A model generated the notes under the pieces. That model made no database searches. It saw nothing but the letters and a program-made list of their open reading frames with translations, and had not been told where the DNA came from. From an uncultured Mucilaginibacter sp. (lineage in GTDB: Bacteria > Bacteroidota > Bacteroidia > Sphingobacteriales > Sphingobacteriaceae): 32,216 bases of DNA. Shown piece after piece: positions 1 to 7,565 of this stretch. Both the position numbers and the translations under genes were made by a program. Position 1 is the stretch's first letter. Every line of letters starts with the position of its first letter. The stretch covers positions 1-32,216 of the forward strand of contig NZ_CAMLHX010000049.1 in NCBI RefSeq assembly GCF_946479965.1, written 5' to 3'.

Positions 1-59
1 TAAGTCAACCGCGCCTAACCGCTCGGTACATGATTGCATCTTTTAAAAGAACTTTCGTC

Positions 60-78
60 GTTCTCTGTCGCAGAGAAC
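60..78. other. Perfect 8-bp inverted repeat with 3-nt loop
   Basis: The arms GTTCTCTG and CAGAGAAC are exact complements around TCG. There is no long T run on either side, so it is not a standard terminator. It could be a leader or processing hairpin of the presumed leftward transcript, or chance. Confidence 0.4.
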
Positions 79-252
79 TATTTTGTAAAACCCTTACGGA
101 TTCTATTTTTTCAATGTTTTGCTTCGTTGTAGAAGCGGCTGCAAAGATGCGAATAATTTAGTATTCATGTCAAGTGTTATTTTCACTTTTTTTAAATTAT
201 TTTTTCTTCGCAACTTTTCAAAAAACAACCGACTTTTTTACCGGCCGGGTTG

Positions 253-260
253 CAAATGTA
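253..260 (-). promoter_or_regulatory. Candidate Bacteroidota -7 box (TACATTTG, minus strand)
   Basis: It matches the TAnnTTTG consensus of Bacteroidota housekeeping promoters exactly when read leftward. No clear TTTG -33 element is seen at normal spacing. It would drive a gene beyond the left edge. Confidence 0.3.
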
Positions 261-383
261 AGCAGAAAATCTCACGTGCCGAAAACATTTTTTATAATTT
301 TTTACATCGACACATAAACTACTGTAAACTAAGCCGTAGCACGAACTCCGTTTTAATTAAAACCTACCCTACAACGCTTTTTG

Positions 384-391
384 TATATTTG
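384..391 (+). promoter_or_regulatory. Candidate -7 box (TATATTTG) for the RsmF-like gene, possibly leaderless
   Basis: This is an exact TAnnTTTG match ending 7 nt before the ATG at 399. With transcription normally starting about 7 nt after this element, the mRNA would begin at or next to the start codon. No strong -33 TTTG is visible. Confidence 0.4.
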
Positions 392-398
392 AACACTG

Positions 399-1778
399 AT
401 GGAGACGAACCAATTCCCCCCAAATTTTCTTGAATTAATAAGCGCCGAGCCCGGTTTTGACCGCGAAAGTTTTGTTGATGTCCACCAAAAAATGCCCGCG
501 CCAACTACAATTCGCCTAAACCCATTTAAAAAAACAAATATAAAAGCGGGCAACGCGGTGCCCTGGTGCGCGGATGGCTCCTATCTTGACACCCGCCCAT
601 ACTTTACATTCGACCCACTTTTTCACGCCGGGGCCTATTATGTGCAGGAAGCATCGTCTATGTTTATTGGCCACATCCTTCATCATATAAAACAAACGGA
701 GCCTGTAAAGATTCTTGACCTATGTGCCGCGCCGGGTGGTAAAAGCACTTTGCTAAATTCGGCAATGGATGCGGACGATCTATTAGTGGCAAACGAGATC
801 ATCAAAACGCGCGTGCCTGTATTGGCTGATAATTTAACGCGATGGGGAACATCAAACACTATAGTTACAAATAATGACCCTAAAGACTTTGAGCGCTTGC
901 CGGGCTTTTTTGATATAGTCTTAGTCGACGCGCCCTGTTCAGGATCTGGCATGTTCAGAAAAGATCCGGATGCGATGAGTGAATGGAGTGAGGGCAACGT
1001 TAACCTTTGCCACCAGCGACAGGAGCGCATACTGGCAAACGTTTACCCGGCATTAAAAGAGGATGGATACCTTATATATAGTACCTGCTCCTACTCGCAC
1101 CAGGAAAACGAGGATATTTTGGATTGGCTGTGTAATACCTTTAATATGGAAAGCATCCGCATACCTATTAATAAGGAATGGGGTATTGTTGAAACACAAT
1201 CGCCGCAAAAACAAGCATGGGGATACCGGTTTTATCCGGGCAAGGTAAAGGGCGAGGGTTTGTTTGCGGCCTGTCTGCGTAAAAAAGAAGAAACGGATGA
1301 TCTGGGATCATTTAAAAATAATAATAACCAAAAGGTTGATAAACACGAGCTGGAACTGGTGCGCGGTTATATAAACGATCCTGAAAAGTTTTACTTTTTT
1401 AAGGTGAACGATGATTGGTTGGCTATTAATAATGTACATAAGGAAGCCATGAATTTATTAGCTCACCGTTTGTACCTGAAAAAATCTGGCGTGCGGATTG
1501 GTAAGGTTGCGGGGCGAGATTTGGTACCCGACCATGAACTAGCATTAAGTACTATAGTTAATAAGGATGCGATTTTACAAACGCCCTTAGATTACGACCA
1601 GGCTATACAGTATTTAAGGCGTGATAATTTAACTATTGATACGAGCGATAAAGGCTGGAGCCTGATGACTTACGACGGGCAACCACTGGGTTGGGCCAAG
1701 TTATTGCCTAACCGGCTTAATAATTATTATCCTAAAGAATTAAGAATAGTAAGTCAGGCTCCACAATCTAAAAGCTGA
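399..1778 (+). CDS. RsmF-like rRNA (cytosine-C5)-methyltransferase, NOL1/NOP2/Sun family
   Basis: This 459-residue cytoplasmic enzyme should transfer a methyl group from S-adenosylmethionine to C5 of a cytosine in rRNA. The SAM-binding loop DLCAAPGGKS lies at residues 107-116. The two family cysteines are Cys180 in DAPCSGSG, the nucleophile in this family, and Cys230 in STCSY, which assists product release. The long C-terminal extension after about residue 300 is the RsmF-type RNA-binding part rather than the N-terminal NusB domain of RsmB. The start is an ATG 7 nt after a TAnnTTTG box, with no Shine-Dalgarno. Family assignment is secure; the exact target base (C1407 in E. coli RsmF) is inferred. 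Confidence 0.9.
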   Translation: METNQFPPNFLELISAEPGFDRESFVDVHQKMPAPTTIRLNPFKKTNIKAGNAVPWCADGSYLDTRPYFTFDPLFHAGAYYVQEASSMFIGHILHHIKQTEPVKILDLCAAPGGKSTLLNSAMDADDLLVANEIIKTRVPVLADNLTRWGTSNTIVTNNDPKDFERLPGFFDIVLVDAPCSGSGMFRKDPDAMSEWSEGNVNLCHQRQERILANVYPALKEDGYLIYSTCSYSHQENEDILDWLCNTFNMESIRIPINKEWGIVETQSPQKQAWGYRFYPGKVKGEGLFAACLRKKEETDDLGSFKNNNNQKVDKHELELVRGYINDPEKFYFFKVNDDWLAINNVHKEAMNLLAHRLYLKKSGVRIGKVAGRDLVPDHELALSTIVNKDAILQTPLDYDQAIQYLRRDNLTIDTSDKGWSLMTYDGQPLGWAKLLPNRLNNYYPKELRIVSQAPQSKS

Positions 1779-1853
1779 TATTGATTTTGCTAACTCATTT
1801 TAGCCGCACCCATTACTATATTTAATTAATATTGTATTAACTATTTTGCCACT

Positions 1854-2687
1854 ATGATCCCATCCTTCTTAAAAAAATACATGCTGCCGCTTTGCTTGTG
1901 TTGTTTGGCTGTTATGCAAACCTATGCCCAAACCCCGAAGGTAAAAGTGCTGGTCTATACCAAAAATGGCACGGGCTACATACATGATAACAGGGCGGCT
2001 TCGGTTAAATGCATACAAGCTTTAGGGGCTGCTAATGGATTTAAAGTTGATACAAGTAATAACGCGGCGGTTTTTACTGAGCAAAATCTGAGGCAATATA
2101 CGCTGCTGATATTCTCAAACACCAATAACGACGTGTTTGATACCAATACACAACGCCTTGCTTTCCGCAGATATATTGAGGGCGGTGGTGGGTTTGTGGG
2201 CCTGCACTCTGTTATGGGGACCGAAAGAAACTGGACCTGGTTTAAGCAATTAATAGGCGGCACCTTCTCCTGGCATGCCATTCATCAAAAATTTATGGTG
2301 AAGGTTATTGATCCATCGCACCCAACGGTAAAGGGATGGCCCTTAATAAGCGAACGACCTTTGGGCGATGAGTGCTATTTCACCAAAGAGTTTTATCCGG
2401 GTATAAAAGTTACCATGGCGCATGATATCACCACGCTTTTACCTGTCGATTCGATTAAGATCAAAAATAATAAGGGCTCTTTCGGCAACCTGTTCCCTGC
2501 CGAGTGGTATCAAAGTTTTGACGGTGGTAATGTTTGGATAACGACACTTGGGCACGACAAAGAGTATTACCAGCAAGCCGATTTCTCCAACCATATATTG
2601 GCCGGGATAAAATTTGTTTTGGCGCAAACCAAAGCATCGCAGCCTAAAAAAGCTTATGCTACCAGTTGGAATGAGGCATTGAGATAG
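1854..2687 (+). CDS. Secreted ThuA-domain protein
   Basis: The 277-residue product begins with a signal peptide (hydrophobic residues about 10-22, probable cleavage after the AQ near residue 26), so it is exported. The rest is one ThuA domain, a class I glutamine amidotransferase-like fold. Visible family features are the VLVYTKNGTGYIHD start, GGGGFVGLHS near the middle, and the GGNVWITTLGHD block near the C-terminus. ThuA proteins are linked to sugar metabolism and are common in Bacteroidota, but the reaction is generally unknown. It stands alone between the methyltransferase and FAD genes, 75 nt from each. No sugar-utilisation genes adjoin it, so the substrate cannot be inferred. Confidence 0.85.
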   Translation: MIPSFLKKYMLPLCLCCLAVMQTYAQTPKVKVLVYTKNGTGYIHDNRAASVKCIQALGAANGFKVDTSNNAAVFTEQNLRQYTLLIFSNTNNDVFDTNTQRLAFRRYIEGGGGFVGLHSVMGTERNWTWFKQLIGGTFSWHAIHQKFMVKVIDPSHPTVKGWPLISERPLGDECYFTKEFYPGIKVTMAHDITTLLPVDSIKIKNNKGSFGNLFPAEWYQSFDGGNVWITTLGHDKEYYQQADFSNHILAGIKFVLAQTKASQPKKAYATSWNEALR

Positions 2688-2723
2688 TTCCCGCACCAAA
2701 CTGAACGCCATTTACTAAATTGT

Positions 2724-2731
2724 TATCTTTG
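2724..2731 (+). promoter_or_regulatory. Candidate -7 box (TATCTTTG) for the FAD oxidoreductase gene
   Basis: This is an exact TAnnTTTG match 30 nt upstream of the ATG at 2762, implying a leader of about 24 nt. The -33 element is not obvious. Confidence 0.4.
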
Positions 2732-2761
2732 TCGCATCCAGGATAAAAACCCGGCAACGTT

Positions 2762-4306
2762 ATGGTAAAAGAAATTGAAATAGTATGCTCGCCAGAGCAG
2801 CACGAAGATATATCAGCTTTAAAAAGCATCGCCGCAGCGACACTAAAGATTCACGCACAGCAGGTTACCGACCTCAAAATAATAAAACGCTCTATTGATG
2901 CCCGTGGCCGCAAGGTGGTTTACCGTATGCAGGCGCAGGTTTTTATAGGAGAATATAAAACGCCCCAAGCATTTACGGTTAACTACCCCGATGTTAAAGA
3001 TGCCAAGCCTGTTATTATAGTCGGTGCCGGTCCGGCGGGATTATTTGCCGCTTTACAATGTATTGAGATAGGTTTGAAGCCTATTGTATTAGAACGCGGC
3101 AAAGATGTAAAACAACGCCGGCGCGACCTGGCCAATATTAACAAGCAGGGTTTGGTTAACCCGGAATCTAACTATTGTTTTGGCGAAGGTGGCGCGGGAA
3201 CTTATTCTGATGGTAAGCTTTATACCCGATCCACCAAACGCGGCGACGTAAATGCAGTATTAAAAACCTTTGTAGCCCACGGCGCGGATGATGATATATT
3301 AATAGATGCCCGACCGCACATTGGCACCAATAAACTACCGCAGATTATAACTGCCATGCGCGAGAGTATCCAAAATGCAGGTGGCGAGGTGCGTTTTGAC
3401 GCAAAGGTTATTGAATTGCATATTAGTTTCGGACAAATAAAAGGTGTGCAGCTGGCAACCGGTGAAAAACTGGAAGCCGATGCGGTTATACTGGCAACGG
3501 GCCACTCCGCGCGTGATGTGTTTGAAATGCTGCGCCGTCAGGATATATTAATGGAGGCTAAAGCCTTTGCTTTGGGTGTGCGCATAGAGCATCCGCAGGA
3601 AATAATTGACAGGGCACAATACCATTGCGATGTACGCAGTGAATACCTTCCCCCATCTTACTATAATTTGGTAGAGCAAGTGGACGACAGGGGCGTGTTC
3701 TCGTTCTGCATGTGCCCCGGTGGTATAATTGCGCCTTGCGCTACTGAACCCGGCGAAATTGTGGTAAATGGATGGAGCCCATCTAAACGTAATAATCCTT
3801 ACGCCAATTCGGGTACGGTTGTACAGATCAATCTGGAGGATGTTATTGGCGATAATGCCGATCCGTTTAAGATGCTCAATTTTCAGCATGATGTGGAGAT
3901 GGCGGCCTTCCGCGCCGGTGGCGGCAATTTAGTAGCTCCTGCACAGCGGATGGTTGATTTTGTGGAGGGTCGCCTATCACGCGATCTGCCTAAAAACTCT
4001 TACCTGCCCGGCACCAAAAGCGTGGACCTGTTAGAAGTGCTGCCTGCTAAAGTGTACGAGCGCTTACGCAAGGCGTTACCTGTGTTCGGCAAAAAGATGA
4101 AAGGCTATTATACCAACGAAGCTATACTGGTGGGTGTGGAATCGCGCACATCATCGCCCATAAAAATACCGCGCGATAAAGAAACCTTGCAACATCCGCA
4201 AGTTAAAGGCTTATTCCCATGTGGCGAAGGAGCCGGATATGCAGGAGGCATCATCTCGGCTGCAATTGATGGCATAAATTGTGCTGTAGCAGCCGGAAGA
4301 ATATAA
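2762..4306 (+). CDS. FAD-dependent oxidoreductase (COG2509-type)
   Basis: The 514-residue cytoplasmic protein has a roughly 80-residue N-terminal extension, then an FAD/NAD(P)-binding Rossmann core with the dinucleotide motif GAGPAG at residues 88-93 and a conserved acidic end to the second strand (VLERG). Further family marks are CFGEGGAGTYSDGKL, the ATGHSARD loop near residue 245, and a C-terminal CGEGAGYAGGI segment that closes over FAD. This matches the uncharacterised 'FAD-dependent dehydrogenase' family found widely in bacteria; substrate and partner are unknown. It is followed 5 nt later by the DinB-like gene and is probably co-transcribed with it. Confidence 0.88.
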   Translation: MVKEIEIVCSPEQHEDISALKSIAAATLKIHAQQVTDLKIIKRSIDARGRKVVYRMQAQVFIGEYKTPQAFTVNYPDVKDAKPVIIVGAGPAGLFAALQCIEIGLKPIVLERGKDVKQRRRDLANINKQGLVNPESNYCFGEGGAGTYSDGKLYTRSTKRGDVNAVLKTFVAHGADDDILIDARPHIGTNKLPQIITAMRESIQNAGGEVRFDAKVIELHISFGQIKGVQLATGEKLEADAVILATGHSARDVFEMLRRQDILMEAKAFALGVRIEHPQEIIDRAQYHCDVRSEYLPPSYYNLVEQVDDRGVFSFCMCPGGIIAPCATEPGEIVVNGWSPSKRNNPYANSGTVVQINLEDVIGDNADPFKMLNFQHDVEMAAFRAGGGNLVAPAQRMVDFVEGRLSRDLPKNSYLPGTKSVDLLEVLPAKVYERLRKALPVFGKKMKGYYTNEAILVGVESRTSSPIKIPRDKETLQHPQVKGLFPCGEGAGYAGGIISAAIDGINCAVAAGRI

Positions 4307-4311
4307 AACAT

Positions 4312-4788
4312 ATGAATACATCAACCCAACTTCAGTCCGAACTAAAAAATGTACTGTGGGGACAACCCTGGTATGGCAACGCTGTTTACGTTACGCTTTC
4401 GGCTATTACTTTTGAAAACGCCGCTAAACGCCCGCCGGGTGGCGTGCACACTATAGCAGAAATTGTTTTGCATATGATCAGCTGGACCGAAGAGGTAATA
4501 GACCGGATCAATGAAAAACCTGCCAGTCTGCCTTTAGGCGGCGATTGGCCCGATCCGGGTGACTTTGATGAGCTGAAATGGAATCTGTATCTCGACGATC
4601 TGAAACTGGTAAACACCAATTTATTAAGGGCCATTCAGGACTTCCCGGAAGAGAAATGGGACGAGCCTATTATAGACGAACGAGAGGATATCCCTGTTTT
4701 CACCTATGCAGAGCTGGTACGCGGTTTAATTCAGCATCATATTTATCACCAGGGGCAGATTGGATTGTTGGTCAGGGTGTTGGGGTAA
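4312..4788 (+). CDS. DinB-family protein
   Basis: The 158-residue protein fits the DinB four-helix bundle: a histidine in LHMISWTEE near residue 50 and the HHIYH cluster near the C-terminus give the typical three-histidine metal site. The start at 4312 was preferred over an upstream in-frame ATG at 4279 because the latter lies inside the FAD gene and adds an unlikely MCCSSRKNIKH peptide. DinB-like proteins include metal-dependent thiol transferases, but many members in Bacteroidota have no known role. Probably in an operon with the preceding oxidoreductase. Confidence 0.85.
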   Translation: MNTSTQLQSELKNVLWGQPWYGNAVYVTLSAITFENAAKRPPGGVHTIAEIVLHMISWTEEVIDRINEKPASLPLGGDWPDPGDFDELKWNLYLDDLKLVNTNLLRAIQDFPEEKWDEPIIDEREDIPVFTYAELVRGLIQHHIYHQGQIGLLVRVLG

Positions 4789-4800
4789 TATAAAAAAGTG

Positions 4801-4882
4801 GTCATTCTGAACTTGTTTCAGCACCTCACATGCTAAGCACGCGTTCATGTCTTGTGGGGTGCCGAAACAAGTTCGGCATGAC
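4801..4882. repeat. REP-like hairpin repeat, arms about 32 nt
   Basis: The left arm starts GTCATTCTGAACTTGTTTC and the right arm, read in complement, starts GTCATGCCGAACTTGTTTC; the arms stay similar for about 32 nt with a few mismatches around an 18-nt loop. It sits between two convergent genes and could also stop transcription. Its core resembles the repeat at 6291-6361, so both likely belong to one dispersed intergenic family. Confidence 0.75.
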
Positions 4883-4888
4883 TATGAG

Positions 4889-5104
4889 TTAATAAGCCAA
4901 TTCTTCGCATGCAAACCCGGCTTCCTTAAGCCACAACTCGATCTGCCTCGGCGATAACTCATCAGACACTATCCGTAAAATATTATCGCAATCTTCCAGG
5001 TCAAAGTTCCAATCCTCAATTTCGACGCGCGAACTTAACAGAGGTTTAATGCTATCAACCTGATGTGGTGCCGAAACACTTGTTGTAAATACCAGTACGT
5101 TCAT
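4889..5104 (-). CDS. Small HMA-like protein lacking the metal-binding CxxC
   Basis: This 71-residue protein has no signal peptide. The pattern (strand NVLVFTTSV, helix, strand VEIEDWNFDLED, strand DNILRIV, helix PRQIELWLKEAG, strand ACEEL) suggests a ferredoxin-like beta-alpha-beta-beta-alpha-beta fold as in heavy-metal-associated domains. The position where metal chaperones carry CxxC reads TTSVSAP, so copper-type binding is not expected. I recognise the sequence type as a small conserved Bacteroidota protein of unknown role. It is the last gene of a probable unit with the ECF sigma factor and membrane protein upstream (102 nt gap containing two small inverted repeats), so co-transcription is uncertain. 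Confidence 0.7.
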   Translation of the reverse strand: MNVLVFTTSVSAPHQVDSIKPLLSSRVEIEDWNFDLEDCDNILRIVSDELSPRQIELWLKEAGFACEELAY

Positions 5105-5130
5105 GTTCTTATTGATTATGGTTTGTAAAA

Positions 5131-5193
5131 AGCAGAAGGATTGATAAAACCAGTCCCTCTGCTGTTATAAAGATCCTGCTAACCCAAACAGGA
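5131..5193. other. Two small inverted repeats between membrane-protein and HMA-like genes
   Basis: The first (5131-5163) pairs AGCAGAAGGA with TCCCTCTGCT with one mismatch. The second (5174-5193) pairs TCCTG with CAGGA around a 10-nt loop. They could act as a weak terminator or attenuator on the minus strand, but T runs are poor. Confidence 0.3.
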
Positions 5194-5206
5194 CATTTTT
5201 ACCTTT

Positions 5207-5602
5207 TTATTCTTCAGTTTTTTTTGCATCGTCGTCTGCCCAGTCGTTCCATTTGTTGGCAAACGGATGATGACCGCAGCGTTCCTTCATTTTCTGTTTG
5301 AATTCTTCGCGCTCCTCGGGCGACATGTTGGCCAGTTTTTCTTTCATTTTCCAGCGCATCCAGGGTGCGCGACCACCGCCGCAGGGTCCACAACCTCTGC
5401 CACCGCCGCGGCCGAAGCCAAACAACAGTTTGCACAGCACAAATATGCCCATGGCCTGCCAAAAGGTTATAGCGCTAAATCCAAATATGCCGGGTACCAG
5501 GCAATTCCATAAGGTCATTACCGCAAAGCTTACCAGCGACAGGAAGGCTGCCACCGCCAGTGGTATAAATATGAACCTTCCTCTATAAAATACTTTTTTC
5601 AT
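5207..5602 (-). CDS. Small Cys/His-rich inner-membrane protein next to an ECF sigma factor
   Basis: The 131-residue protein has two hydrophobic segments (about residues 10-32 and 38-62), a glycine-rich linker with CGPC (Cys71, Cys74), then a charged helical tail MSPEEREEFKQKMKERCGHH containing Cys109, His111 and His112. No catalytic domain or anti-sigma zinc-finger signature is visible. The gene starts 13 nt after the sigma-factor gene, so the two are surely co-transcribed. The SPEEREEF helix recalls the style of Spy/CpxP and heavy-metal-sensor helices, but that resemblance is weak. A sensor or regulator for the sigma factor is inferred from position only. Confidence 0.75.
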   Translation of the reverse strand: MKKVFYRGRFIFIPLAVAAFLSLVSFAVMTLWNCLVPGIFGFSAITFWQAMGIFVLCKLLFGFGRGGGRGCGPCGGGRAPWMRWKMKEKLANMSPEEREEFKQKMKERCGHHPFANKWNDWADDDAKKTEE

Positions 5603-5615
5603 TTTCTTAAATTCT

Positions 5616-6173
5616 TTAATATCGTGTTATATCTAAATACAATTGTTGTAACCTGTTGCGCAGGTGCAGCACCGCGTACCGTTTGCGCGATACCAGCGTG
5701 TTTACATTCACTCCAGTCAGTTCGGCAATTTCCTGGAACGTCATATCGTCCATTTCCTGCCATATAAAAATCTGGCGCTGCTCTTCAGGCAATTCATCCA
5801 ACGCTACAAAAAGCTGCTCCCAAAACAAGTTGCGCAGGTAAGCGGTCTCGGGCGTTACCTCGTCAGTCATTAAAATGGCCTGCAGGTCTGTGGTGTCATC
5901 GTCATCACTATCGGTAATAAACAGATCATCCAGTAAACTCTCCGACCGCTTTTTATGCTTATCCGTAATTTTATTCCTCGCCACTTTGTACAGCCAGGCG
6001 CCTGTCTGTTCAATAGGCTGAGCATTAACCACCGAGCTAAACTGAAACCAGACATCCTGCAGAATATCTTCAGCATCGGCATCGCTCTTCACCCGCTTAC
6101 GGATAAAGCCCAGCAAACTTTTACCATAGTCCTTTATTGTTTGAAGGATATGGCTGTTTTTGTCTTCGGGCAT
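5616..6173 (-). CDS. ECF-type RNA polymerase sigma factor
   Basis: The 185-residue protein has sigma region 2 at about residues 17-70 (LLGFIRKRV, DADAEDILQDVWFQF, GAWLYKVARNKITD) and a region 4 helix-turn-helix near 130-175 (LPEEQRQIFIWQEMDDMTFQEIA and VNVNTLVSRKRYA). The DAEDILQDVW box is the core-binding helix. An acidic insert (residues about 80-95, TDSDDDDTTD) separates the domains. I chose the ATG at 6173; a TTG five codons upstream is also possible. Region 3 is absent, as expected for this group. The membrane-protein gene follows directly and may control it. Confidence 0.9.
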   Translation of the reverse strand: MPEDKNSHILQTIKDYGKSLLGFIRKRVKSDADAEDILQDVWFQFSSVVNAQPIEQTGAWLYKVARNKITDKHKKRSESLLDDLFITDSDDDDTTDLQAILMTDEVTPETAYLRNLFWEQLFVALDELPEEQRQIFIWQEMDDMTFQEIAELTGVNVNTLVSRKRYAVLHLRNRLQQLYLDITRY

Positions 6174-6290
6174 TACGGTTGTGATCAATGTTTTATTGTT
6201 TTATAAAGATATAGACGACTGACCCTTTAAAACATTTCAAATTATTTAAAATTATTTTTGAGAGGGGGGGCATGTGAAAACGTAGAGAGG

Positions 6291-6361
6291 TGTCATGCTG
6301 AGCTTGTCGAAGCATGGCGGGTAGGCGTTTACGCGCGCCCTTCGACAAGCTCAGGGTGACA
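6291..6361. repeat. REP-like hairpin repeat, arms about 22 nt
   Basis: TGTCATGCTGAGCTTGTCGA on the left faces a complement reading TGTCACCCTGAGCTTGTCGA on the right, around a GC-rich centre. It lies between divergent genes (the sigma factor to the left, the CoA-binding protein to the right), so it cannot serve as their terminator. The core GTCAT-CTGA-CTTGT matches the repeat at 4801-4882. Confidence 0.75.
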
Positions 6362-6422
6362 GCCTATACTTAAAGTATCCAAGCATTACCTTTGGCGCAG
6401 TATTTGAATACCTATATATATT

Positions 6423-6788
6423 ATGGCAGATAAAAAAACATTGATATTAGGTGCCACGCCAGACCCATCGCGCTATGCCTACCTGGCAGCCAACCGCTTG
6501 AAAGGGCGGGGACATACCATAGTAAACGTGGGGAAACGCACCGGCGAAGTGGCAGGCGTGCCTATTGAAAAGCCTGAAACTATACACGACGATATAGATA
6601 CCATAACCATGTATGTGGGCACCCGCAACCAGGAGCCTCTGTACGACTACATATTAAGCACCCACCCTAAACGGATAATATTTAACCCCGGAACAGAGAA
6701 TAGCGAACTGCAAAAAATGGCCAATGAGCAGGGGATTGAAACGGTGTATGCTTGTACTTTGGTGATGTTGAGTATTGGGGAGTATTAA
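6423..6788 (+). CDS. CoA-binding domain protein (YccU-like)
   Basis: The 121-residue cytoplasmic protein is a single Rossmann-type CoA-binding domain: the opening KTLILGATPDPSRYAYLAA is the nucleotide loop, followed by VNVGKRTGEVAGVPI and the FNPGTENSEL segment. Stand-alone members of this family bind CoA, but their cellular role is unsettled. It has its own upstream region of about 250 nt and no operon partner; downstream lie a GC-rich palindrome and an unrelated lipoprotein gene. Confidence 0.85.
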   Translation: MADKKTLILGATPDPSRYAYLAANRLKGRGHTIVNVGKRTGEVAGVPIEKPETIHDDIDTITMYVGTRNQEPLYDYILSTHPKRIIFNPGTENSELQKMANEQGIETVYACTLVMLSIGEY

Positions 6789-6814
6789 GCCCCCTAACCC
6801 CCTGAAGGGGGAAC
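6789..6814. repeat. C/G-rich palindromic repeat (CCCCCTGAAGGGGG)
   Basis: Directly after the stop of the CoA-binding gene is a run reading CCCCCTAACCCCCTGAAGGG and then further G. The CCCCCT and AGGGGG halves can pair around GA. Similar C5-TAA-C5 sequences are, from memory, abundant between genes of Sphingobacteriaceae, so I read it as a dispersed repeat that may also help end transcription. Confidence 0.55.
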
Positions 6815-6885
6815 AATGGCGGATTATGGAGTGCACTATTTACGTGTTTTTTTATTTAAATTGACCACTCTAAACATTTCACACA

Positions 6886-7545
6886 ATGAGAAATATTCTG
6901 TCGTTTGTATGCTTGTTATTAATAATAGGGTGTGATCAATCACAGACATCTAAAAAGTCCCATACAAAAACAGACGAAATATCTGCTCCCGGCTCTGTAG
7001 ACGACAAGTCTTTGTCAAAATTAAAATCGACTAAAACCAATAGTGATCGCCTGCTCAACGCCGATATAAAAATGCAGAAATTAGCCGTATTTGTAAAGAT
7101 GATCGGCAGCGATAAATTGCTGGAAATAAAAAACGAACACTGGCCCGAAAATACCGACAGTATTGAATACACTTATAATATATTATATAATGCCCATGGT
7201 AAAATAGTGATGATACTTCAAGGTCCGACCAGTCAAAGTGGCGATTGGGATATTACCTACAAGCATTATTTTGACGACAACGGAAAAACATTTGCATTTG
7301 AACGGGTTGCCGGATTTTTTAATAGCGAATGCACGCCTGAAGATGATGATGCCGCACACGAAACTATCACTAAGTATTATAATGCCGATCTTAAACTATT
7401 GAAGGAATATTACATACTTACCGATTCAAAAAAACATCCGCTGGTTAAAAGCAAGTGTACCTTTAATTACAATTATCCTTATGAGATACATGCAGATTTA
7501 CAGAAATGCATAAAAGGGTATAAATTGGAGGATTTGAAGTTATAG
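6886..7545 (+). CDS. Predicted lipoprotein of unknown function
   Basis: The 219-residue product starts with a lipoprotein signal peptide: hydrophobic residues 4-15 and lipobox IIGC with Cys16 as the lipidation site, followed by a Ser/Thr/Lys-rich linker to about residue 50. The mature part (residues 55-219) has alternating strand-like segments (IEYTYNILYNAHGKIVMIL, DITYKHYFDDNGKTFAFERV) ending in a C-terminal pair of cysteines in KSKCTFNY and LQKCIKGY. No named domain is recognised. It probably sits on the outer or inner membrane facing the periplasm. It ends 20 nt from the convergent hydrolase gene. Confidence 0.75.
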   Translation: MRNILSFVCLLLIIGCDQSQTSKKSHTKTDEISAPGSVDDKSLSKLKSTKTNSDRLLNADIKMQKLAVFVKMIGSDKLLEIKNEHWPENTDSIEYTYNILYNAHGKIVMILQGPTSQSGDWDITYKHYFDDNGKTFAFERVAGFFNSECTPEDDDAAHETITKYYNADLKLLKEYYILTDSKKHPLVKSKCTFNYNYPYEIHADLQKCIKGYKLEDLKL

Positions 7546-7565
7546 TTGAAATATGGAAAGGTGGA

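Larger units (their letters stand above)
1..398. other. Non-coding left edge, AT-rich, possible leader of a leftward gene
   Basis: No convincing protein gene was found here. The stretch is rich in T and A runs and contains a perfect 8-bp hairpin (60-78) and a TAnnTTTG box on the minus strand (253-260), so it may be the promoter and leader of a transcript that leaves the window at position 1. A minus-strand ATG at 39-37 opens 13 codons to the edge, too short to judge. A 104-codon plus-strand reading frame (119-433) has a composition unlike a real protein and overlaps the methyltransferase gene, so it was not called. Confidence 0.4.

Noticed and set aside
1..36. tRNA-like stretch on the minus strand (CCGAGCGGTTAGGCGC)
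   Set aside because: It resembles a type II tRNA D-arm, but the acceptor side and D-stem do not pair properly and the rest lies outside the window.
119..433. 104-codon plus-strand frame
   Set aside because: Composition (Phe/Asn/Lys/Cys runs) is unlike a protein and it runs into the methyltransferase gene in another frame.
6186..6188. TTG start for the first sigma factor
   Set aside because: An ATG five codons further in fits the family start better; the alternative is kept in the annotation as possible.
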